Below, piece after piece: positions 10,028-19,300 of a stretch of DNA of 26,766 nt. The stretch lies in the NCBI GenBank assembly GCA_000969725.1, contig JXSR01S004179.1, one strand, 5' to 3'. Made by a program: the position numbers and the translations under genes. This stretch comes from Ophiothrix spiculata. Taxonomy: Eukaryota > Echinodermata > Ophiuroidea > Amphilepidida > Ophiotrichidae. Numbering within the stretch: position 1 is the first letter of the stretch; each line of letters begins with the position of its first letter. The notes below the pieces were generated by a model. It worked only from the letters and a program-made list of their open reading frames with translations. It did no database searches and had not been told where the DNA came from.

Positions 10028-10502
10028 TGATTTTTGGACCCTAGGTCCAAAATTACACATTTTGGTCCAAAAATGACCTGACCAGCATGTTCAGTATGCA
10101 AGTATGCTTCTAGAAATGTATAATTTTATTTGAATTTAATTATCCGTTGCTAAGTTACAGAGCAAAAAACATTTATGAAAAAAGGGATAACAGAGCCCTT
10201 AAACTGTTATGGCGCACATACTATGCTCTCATTTCTGGTAAAACTAATCGAATGATGTTGATCAGAACAAAAAGACTACAGGGACTAGAAATTATAAACT
10301 TCCACACACATTTGGTTAAGTGGGTGCTTACCCATTACAAAGTATAAGGATATAAAGATAACTCATGCATATCTATAAATCAGTCCCTAAAGCTAGCTTC
10401 CTAAATAGCGTTAGTGAATATCGTATATAGCGATTACCGTAATGCATTTTACAGTTAGGTTATCGCATACGGTAACCTTAACCTTATTTTCGCAAACTAT
10501 CT
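10028..10502. other. Intergenic, nothing recognised
   Basis: No gene recognised. A 66-codon open frame at 10147-10347 shows no family signature. Short inverted words (TACCGTAATGC, GCATACGGTA) occur near 10435-10475. Confidence 0.4.
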
Positions 10503-10650
10503 AATATGTGGACAAAAACGAGGTCACAAAATGAAGAATTCTGCACACCTTGTACCCGGTTAAGCGTAACACGCATCAAGGACGATGTCGGGATTTATCG
10601 ATATTTGAGCAGCATTCTTCATTTTGTGACCTCGTTTTTGTCCACATATT
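10503..10650. repeat. 148-bp inverted-repeat unit with 37-bp perfect arms
   Basis: 10503-10539 and 10614-10650 are perfect reverse complements, starting AATATGTGGACAAAAACGAG. The match goes on to 42 bp if one mismatch is allowed (CTGC/GCAG). The 74-bp middle belongs to the dispersed repeat described at 10541-10781. Either a MITE-like unit or an inverted duplication of one arm. Confidence 0.85.
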
Positions 10651-10781
10651 ACGTTACACGTTACGCTAATTGGAACCATGCACTAATCACGTGATCAGCG
10701 AAGAAACATTAACCAGCGACTATTGAGAAATAGTAATCAAATGAGCTATGAAGTATATGGGGATAAAGTGTCAGGGGCCTG
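10541..10781 (+). repeat. Dispersed repeat, copy A
   Basis: This stretch matches the reverse complement of 17095-17305. Shared words include GGATTTATCGATATTTGA, ACTATTGAGAAATAGTAATC and GGGGATAAAGTGTCAGGGGC. Copy A has extra sequence around 10630-10665 relative to copy B. No coding content. Confidence 0.8.
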
Positions 10782-10904
10782 ACAAAACTACTTTGTGACA
10801 AAACCCCAGGGGCGGGGGTAACTAATATTTATGTCTAGATAGCCACCCGAGTTCCGCCGGTTCCAAAGGTGACCCTGTGTATGATCAAACATTGGCAAAA
10901 AAGA

Positions 10905-11260
10905 GTGGAATGATACCCTATCTGACACTATAAAGCTACCATATCTGTTCAAATGGATACCCTATCCGAGATCATACCTGTCCGAATGAATATCTTATCT
11001 GAGACTACACGTAAATGTGACGAAATAATTATTACAAGAACTCATAGGTAAAATGTAACTGTACATCATTTGAACATTTTAAAGAATTGTTTCTATAGGT
11101 ATTTGAAACACTTTTATTGACAATTTAAGGTACCATTGTTATTAATTCAACAATTCTCGCTAAGTATAATACCCTATCAAGGACTTAAAAGACAAATTTG
11201 ATACCCTATATGAGACTTGCAGAGTACCAGGTCGATTTTGATACCCTATATTGCAAGTCT
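10905..11260. repeat. Interspersed GATACCCTAT word cluster
   Basis: ATACCCTAT occurs five times (10913, 10957, 11169, 11201, 11241), each followed within a few bases by GAGA-, CCGAGA- or AAGGAC-like sequence. It looks like an eroded low-copy tandem repeat. Sequence after it (11261-11950) includes GAGTGGCGTAGCCAGAATG at 11447, resembling the end of a hAT-type element, and CG-rich words (CGTAC, GTTAT), but no bounded element or gene. Confidence 0.45.
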
Positions 11261-11950
11261 CGAGACCTGTTTTAAAAGGTCTCACCTTTTTGGTAACTCA
11301 GGGGGTTACCCGGTCAGAATACCCAATACCCCCGGGGACAAAACACATTTTAAAAATTGTAGCATTATCCAAAATAGTTACATTATCAAACATGCCACCA
11401 AAAAAAATAAAACGGTCATGAAAAAGCAAGTCAGTCTTGCCAAGGAGAGTGGCGTAGCCAGAATGTTGGATCGGTGGGTGGAGGGGTGGGCACAAAAAGT
11501 CAAGTTCCAAATGTGCGACTGCAAAAGCCATGCCCGTAAGTTTGGTCTAGATATCATGCATTTTCACTGCTTGGAAACTTATAGTGCTTTCCATAATAAT
11601 TCTAATACTCAAGAACTTGCCCAAATTTTGAATCAAATTCACACAAAATATGAACATTTTCATTATTTGGTGCAAATTGTAAAAGTTTTTGTTTTTTGCT
11701 CGTTATGCATACGGTTTATGCGTCTCATATTCGGTAATGATACGTTGAATCCCTGGTTCATTGCACACGACGGATGCACACCGTACATTAACGATTGCAT
11801 ATGAGTAGCGTTCAAAACGTACAAACTCCGTCCATCAACCGTACACACACCGTCCTGAGAGTTTTCACCTTGCTCAAAATAGGACGTGCTCAACGTACTC
11901 AAAACGCATGCCCATCGGATGGATAACGGATTGAACGTGTTTCTACCTAA

Positions 11951-12096
11951 AGGTTCTGTCACACATCACGAAACGTATGAATAACGAACTAATAACGTAC
12001 ACTGGTTTGGTCATTGAAATACATGTATATCGATGACCAAACAGTGTACGTTATTAGTACGTTATTCGCACGGTACGGTGATATGTGACAGAGCCT
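11951..12096. mobile_element. Palindromic 146-bp MITE with TAA duplication
   Basis: Nearly the whole element is one inverted repeat: AGGTTCTGTCACACATCACG at the left against AGGCTCTGTCACATATCACC at the right, with inner arms AATAACG..CTAATAACGTACACTG matching closely. TAA flanks both ends (11948-11950, 12097-12099). A 3-bp TWA target suits PIF/Harbinger. Similar CGTTATTCGTACG words continue to about 12160, suggesting an adjoining older copy. Confidence 0.85.
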
Positions 12097-13023
12097 TAAT
12101 ACATAACGAACATCACCGTACAGTCAAATCAGTATACGTTATTCGTACGTTTTTGTCTATACGATGATGATACCGCCTTTACACATGTATGCACTTGTTC
12201 TAACTAATCTGATTTCATACATGTAACAAGCCCAGACAAAATGGCAAAGTTTTGAGGATATCAGTCCTACTGTTCTTGACGACGCTTGTGAGCTGTAGAG
12301 TTGTATTTCGTACCAAATAAAATGAACTAATTTAAATGGTAAACATAATTACCAATTCAAAAAACAATTTTTGTAAAATCAGGAGCATTAATTGCTGACT
12401 GGTGAGCCGGACACGGCTACTCTATTTTGAACTAGATTTGATTTCTATTTCTACTCTGTTCGGGAAGACATTATGATGTTGTTACTGACTGGTGTGCCTA
12501 CTGGCTCAAATTTCAAAAGTACATATGATAATGTATTGTAACGTGTCCGACACTTACAGACTTTTGTTCGTGGGCAAGAATGTCAATAGCAGATGTCTGT
12601 CGTGAACATACAGCCTAATGCACCGTGATAAAAGTTCGAAAGAATATCATCCAATAGGTCTCCAATTTTCCAATAACTACGTTCCGCAAACGGTTTAGTC
12701 AGAGCTTTAATATTTGTATCACAGATATTAAAAGTTGACTCCCAATGTCGCGAAATTCGAGCATTCAGGTTTTGTGTTACGCTATCCAACTTTCTTAGTG
12801 GTATTTTGGTGCAGATTTTACATTTTCTTCTTTTCAGTTATAATTCATCGTAACTTACAAAAGATTTTAAACTATGTGTAAAAAGACACCAAAGCTTTGA
12901 AAAAAAATACTACAAAGGATAAAAGGTGTTTCGGTCTTGCGATATATTTATCGTGCAAATCAGTAAAAGTGGCCAAATATAGATCTTATGGAGATGTATG
13001 ATATTTCTTTCATCCCACTTCAG
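12097..13023. other. Region just upstream of the first identified receptor exon
   Basis: The signal-peptide or other 5' exon of the receptor gene was sought here and not found. No ATG-led hydrophobic stretch ending in a phase-1 donor of reasonable length is seen. A polypyrimidine tract and AG (TTCTTTCATCCCACTTCAG) end the region as the acceptor of the CUB exon. Confidence 0.5.
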
Positions 13024-13392
13024 GACAATGCGGTGCTTCTAACATTTACCTTGTCGACGACCTCATACGTAATCTCACCTCTCCTGGCTACCCGGAGGAA
13101 TACAGCGATGACATCGATTGCGAATGGGAAATCACTTCTCTCGATGGGCCGCAGATATTGATTTCAGTATTGGACTTCGATGTCGAACGTGGCTACGACT
13201 TTTTCATTATAGGTAATTCTGATGATGTCGAAAATGCCAGCACTACCATAGCGTCGTTGACAGGGTTGATTAAACTTCGAACTTTGACCTCAACAAGCTC
13301 GTCTATGTGGATGAAATTCCAAACAGATCGGTCCGGGAGGAGACGAGGATTCTTCCTTCAGCTGAAGGGGTTGTCCGATTTTAACGGAACAG
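13024..13392 (+). CDS. Receptor exon: CUB domain
   Basis: Encodes about 123 residues with a CUB pattern: an opening CGASNIYL, then SPGYPEEYSDDIDCEWEI (the SPxYPxxY...CxW core), FDVERGYDFFIIG, and a closing MWMKFQTDRSGRRRGFFLQL. Only the first disulfide pair of CUB is present; the usual second cysteine pair is missing. The exon enters and leaves in phase 1. Acceptor TTTCATCCCACTTCAG; donor ACAG/GTTCGT, weaker than the other donors. CUB domains often bind protein ligands, but no specific partner follows from the sequence. Confidence 0.88.
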
Positions 13393-16300
13393 GTTCGTAG
13401 TATTAAGTACAAAGGAATCAAGTGCATTTAGCTTTCAGTCCATGCTCGCTTCCGTGGGTTTTTCATCGGGTACTCCGGTCTTCCTCCTGCATGCAAAAAC
13501 TGAATTTAATAACAAGTTGGAGCCAAGTTGAAAATAAGCTTCCTTTAGCTTATCTGGTTTCAAGTACCAAGTTGGGTTTCCTTGGTGAAAGCCTAAATAA
13601 AATTATTTTTTGAAACAATTGCCATCGCCCACTGAGAACTGCCGATTCCGGGCGGTCAGCCGCCGATGAAGTTTTGAAGCAGCCTCTAAGTTTAGTATTT
13701 GCTCCCGTGAAAAACATCGTCGAAAAAAGTCATCAAAACTGTATCTGAAAAAGCTTGCAACCGTTCCAAGGAAAATCTCGCGTGAGTAGTTTATGAAGTA
13801 GTGTGTCTTCTCAATTCATCTGTGTTCCGTGTTAGCTGTATTCTTTAGGCGTACCTCACATGTTTTGTTTTTACACTATTTATAAATTGTAAACTTGCTT
13901 GGCTAAAAACACTTTCATTTAAATAATATACACTTTTATTTCAAAAAAAAATGTAGGAATTTGTGATTCGACAGATGTTGATTGTGGGCGTGGTTATTGT
14001 GCGACACAGGATGCACCATGTAATGGATACAATGATTGTCTCAATTTGGTTGACGAAATTGGTTGCGGTAAGAATGAACAGAGAAGATGTGTCTTAATTA
14101 CTTTTATACCAAATTTTGAACTCTTCAGTCTTGGTATTAGTCAACATTTGGTTTTATATGCAAAAAGAATATTCTGCTTAACATCTGAAATGAACAGGCA
14201 AACAAACATGGATGAAATGAATTTCGGTATTTGAAAATTGTCTCAAGTTTGCCTTTAGAATGATGAATGAATAAATGAAATAATGTGGATAATTAATAAA
14301 GGCGTTCCATACTGAGATATGCGTATTTATGAATAGGTGACCAAATAACCCAGAGGAACACTTTAGTTTGAAACTGTTGCTGCCTGTAGTACGAATCATG
14401 GACATGATATCAAAAAAGTAGAATCAGTAAAACCTCCCGGGGGGTTCTCACATTAGGTTGATATACGGATATGTGCCACGGTTTGGGGTGTAATTGCGCC
14501 ATTTTAGGTATATCGATGGGTGGGTTTTTGTCACAGACCTAATGCGCCAAAATGGAAAAATTGTGTGTGGTTTTTTTTTTTTTTTGAAAATTGTCTTTTA
14601 AAAAAAAGTGCCCAATTTGGCCCAAACTGGGTGTTTTTTCATCTCTTAAACTTGCTTGTGTGGAAAATATTGTTTTTTCATTGACAAGTGTAAGTGGTAT
14701 TAATATCAATGCATCGAAGTAAAATGTAAAATAAAATGTGCTGTCTTGGATTGCTTCATTCTGTGAGTTACATTGTCTTGTTTGCCTGGACATTTCTTTG
14801 ACAATTTCCATATTATTACGTGTTTTCTCTAGTAAACATTAGCTGTCCTGAGTCGTACAAGTGTAACCTCGATCCATCCATTGGGGTGCAACAGTGTGTT
14901 CCACGTGATACTATATGCGATGGAACTGTGGATTGTCCTCTTGGAGATGATGAAGAGCGATGCCGTAAGTATTAATACTTTTGACTCTTAATTGTGGCAC
15001 TCTTTTTGACAGTTTGAAACAAACCCTGGCCCATTTGGGTTTCACCAAAATATCAAAAGTGGCTAATGTCCACAAAGTCAAGACCTTGAAAGATATATCC
15101 ACAATGGTACAAAACTTCAATGCACTCCGAATAGAGCAACATGTGCTATCAAATAATGTAAACTCCTCGGTACTTCAGCGATCACCAACATGCGTCCATC
15201 AAACACTTTTCAGACACAAAGAGATGTCCGTCAGGATGTGATTGTTTCTATGAAGATGGCAACTTGTTTACTCGATGTTTGTTTGGATGGGATGATAACA
15301 CCATACAAAATGTGGCAAGGACAACATATTCACTGTAAGTATGAGATCAGTTAGAAAATAAATCATAAGACACAATCTTTTATGTAAAGTTATGAACTTT
15401 ACATACAAAGAAATATAGATTAAGTTAACTTTGCCATTTTATTTGTTCACAATTAATGAATTCTAGATTACACAGAAAGTACAGTAAACGATCATAAGTT
15501 GCATTTGGGTACGAATGTAATTTCACATTTAGTCGTGATTCCAAACAGCTTTATCTGCCGTGTGTTGCCAATAACGATAGCTACTAAATTACTCAGTTGG
15601 TGGAGCACTCGGGGTGGAGCATGGCGCAAGTAAAGCCAAGGTCCAAAGTTCGAGTATTGGGATGAGAGTGANNNNNNNNNNNNNNNNNNNNNNNNNNNNN
15701 NNNNNNNNNNNNNNNNNNNNNTTCTACAGTATGTTTCCAACAACGACGAACGTTGTCGTTTTTATCATGGCACTTTTGCGGTACTATAATTTTGTTTTCA
15801 TTCATAAATGATTGTCGTCTGCCGCGTATAGAGGGTTTGCACGTGACGTCATTTCATACTCACAACACAATTTTCATGGGCCGGCAAACAAAAAGTCCCG
15901 TCAAATTACAATCTTTTCGCAGTATCAAGACATCAGATCACAACTAATGATGACAAGAATATACAGTACATTTATTTAGTTTAATTTTCCAGTCATGATT
16001 TGAAATCAATCACGAGTTACAGCCGATTTTGATGTCTTGTTTACATCACAAACTATTCCGCGCTCCACCAAGATGGCGTCGAAATGGTCTGCGTGTATGG
16101 TGCGTATCGCGTCATGCAAACCCTCTATACGCAGCTGTGGCACGTGACCATGTTTTCCGAAGTTTTCCGATCGCTGTTTGAAAAGGTCTATAAATTAGTC
16201 AGTTGGTGGAGCACTCGGAGTGGAGCATGGCGCAAGTAAAGCCAAGGTCCAAAGTTCGAGTATTGGGATGAGAGTGACTTTCCCCATTGTCCCCAAACTG

Positions 16301-19300
16301 GTCAACAGTTTAAAGTTCATTTATTAGTAAAATTATAAGTTGTTTAGAATGCAAATGCACCATAAATTTACGTCGATTAATGTACATCTCTTCTTGTCCT
16401 ATATATATTTAGTGAATTGTCCGGAAGTAATACGTCGTCTTTAGAGCGAGGAGCATTCAAGGGACTTTCAGGATTAGAAAGTTTGTAAGTAAACATATCT
16501 CTCGATAATATAACCTTAAATCTTAGTAAACACATGAATTGGTTTTATGATGTCGTAAGTTGTGTTAATGATTATTGTGACAAGACTGGATATAATCTGA
16601 AAAGGTTTGACGGCTGAGCTATTCGCTGTCCAAGTGATTATGTAATAGTCTGGGTTGCTACAGCACTCGGTTCTCACTATACACACGGTTTACAGTGATA
16701 TTATAACATCTCTATGGCATCTAAGTGATTTTTGAGTGGGGAATTCTAATTGATGCTATGTAATGAGCCCCGTGAACAGGGAATTTATCCGATAATGGCA
16801 TCATTTCGACAGCGAATTCGCTGTAGAAGTGATTACATAACAGCCTAGGTTACTTGAGCAACTGATCCAAACTACTCAAAGCGGTTACACATGCACACTT
16901 CGGTGTTGAGCAATTACACACACTTCTTCATTGAGGTGTTGTTGTTGTCGTTGTTGTTGTTTCACGCGGGGAATTCAAATTGATGTAATGAGCTACGTGA
17001 AAATTTTATCAAATAATGACATCACTTCTTCCGCGAATATATTTCGAAACTAAAATACGTTTACACATATCTTTAGACATGGTCAACATGTTACCAGGCC
17101 CCTGACACTTTATCCCCATATATTTCATAGCTCATTTGATTACTATTTCTCAATAGTCGTTGGTTAACGTTTCTTCCCTTATCAAGTGATCAGTTGCCCC
17201 AATTAACGAGGGCGCACAAAGAATAATCCTGTTCAAATATCGATAAATCCTGACATACCAAAAGAAATTGTCCTTGATGTGTGTTACGCGGGTAAACGTG
17301 TGCATCATCGTGTGTACTGGGGACGTAGGCTAATTTGGACCATGTTTTGAACCCAATGTCATCTCTGTTACTCTGTGATGTTACTTTTAAACGATTTCTT
17401 AAATTGCACTCGTCATATCAAAAGAGGGCACTTGTCTAAATCTACATGGTTCTCATTTCGTGACACCGTTAGCATCAGGTTATGTCCTTAAATGATGATG
17501 ATGATGATGGTGCTAAATTTCTCGATCACGTATACAATCCACTTCTACGAAAACCAATGACGGGTTTTAAGGTAGCAGTGGTCCGAATCACTTGTGATCA
17601 AGCCATCGGAAAGAGATGGCGAAAAGCTAAAGAAACGTGAGTGAATTTAAATTGGATTTGTCAAACAAAATGTTACCTACCAGATTAAGTCATTTATCAA
17701 ATGAGTATATCGTTTTAATGGTAGTCAAGTTTATTCCATCTTCTACATATTGGACTATCACACCATGATGTCATTGCAAACTATTGATCAGCAGTAAAAA
17801 CAATATTCAATTTGAGGTTGGTAATACCTTTGTATTAGTGTTGTCATGAAAGGAGACGCATGTAGGTTCCGACAAGTGCCGTCTGTTGATGTGACGAGAT
17901 ACCGATTGTATTAGATTGTATCTGATGCCAACGAATAATGAATATGATCATGATCCGGAGGATCCATGAAATTATGAAATATATACCTAGGGAGCAAAAC
18001 CCCATTTTGGGGGTAAAACTGCAACGAGAAATTATTTTAATGTGTCCTATCTATATGGGTGCTATGGACCATAGGTAACATCGCTAGGGTGGACACAAAA
18101 TCAGTCTGTTGCATGGGACCATGCAGGAGGGGGGTAAAAGTCATGGCAAGGGGCAAATTTCAAAATTGGTCAAATTTTTTTCAAAACCATTCTAACATGT
18201 TCCTCTCCTCATAAGGAAGCGGAAAAAGTATACTTTGACCCATATTTGATAAAGGGGTCACATGTTGGGCCTATGGGAGTGAAACATTTTAAAAGTGTCC
18301 GATTTTGTTCAAAATGGTCTCAAATTGTTCGTCTTGCAAAACTGTCCACACAAAGTAATATTTCCCAACGTCTTTGATCAATCGTTTCTATGGTATCAAG
18401 CAAAACTCCTTATTTCCAAATAAAAATAACAAAACCTTTGTATTGACATGTAACCATAGCAACGAATGATCGTAGACATTGGAAAATATTACTTTGTGCA
18501 GGCAGTTTTGCAAGATGAACAATTTGAGACCATTGTGAACAAAATCGGACACTTTTGTAATGTTTGACTCCCATAAGCCAATCTCATGACCCTTGGTATG
18601 ATCATGTGTTCGGATATAACTCTTAAAACATTCACCTGCCGGGTCCCATGCAACAGACTGATTTTGTGTCCACCCTAGTGATGTTACGTATGGTCCATAG
18701 CACCCATCTAGATAGGACACATTAAAATAATTTCTCGTTGCAGGCAAACCTGTTTTGCTCCCTAGGTAATATGTGGAATTGAAGTAACTATGGTGTTGAT
18801 TATTATTTTAATTTTTTTTCAGATCGCTGAGTAGGAACAACCTAACAAGAATCGAACCAAGGACATTTGATGGCTTGTACAACCTATCTTGGCTGTATGT
18901 GTATAACTTATTATACTTAAAGTACAAAATGCATAAGAGAAATATTCACGAATTTAACAAAATCGCCCCTTCTTATCTTGTTCTTATACAAATAATTGTA
19001 GTTTAACAAGTATAACTTGTCAGATTCAATGCGTTTTCAACACATTACTGTTTCAGAGATTTATCGTCTACAAAAATACTTGTTCTTGAAAGTCAGTCAT
19101 TTGAAGAGCTGGTTGCATTGCGAGGCTTGTAAGTATCTATTATTACATAGGATTTTTTTAATAACTTAGTGAGAGCAAAGACTATGTAACAAAACAATTA
19201 TTTTCTGTATACGTATACTCTATAAATACCTAGAGCTTAGACACAGTTGTCAAGATCGACAGCTGTAGCTATTATACTAGCTAATGAATTGGGTTTTATC

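Larger units (their letters stand above)
15335..16412. other. Intron 4 with SINE pair, gap and MITE
   Basis: Holds two nearly identical SINE-like segments, a 50-N gap and a MITE between them; each is listed separately. No missed coding exon was recognised, but the gap hides an unknown amount of sequence. Confidence 0.6.

Noticed and set aside
11217-11804. 195-codon plus-strand open frame
   Set aside because: No ATG at its start (TTG), crosses the ATACCCTAT word cluster and a hAT-like end (GTGGCGTAGCCAGAATG), and shows no protein-family signature.
12470-12492. ATGATGTTGTTACTGACTG/GTGTGC as a possible 5' exon of the receptor
   Set aside because: It has the right donor phase and is hydrophobic, but gives only six residues, too short for a signal peptide.
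18388-18747. 119-codon minus-strand frame
   Set aside because: Lies in the right arm of the foldback element; the matching frame in the other arm is not kept, so it is not under coding constraint.
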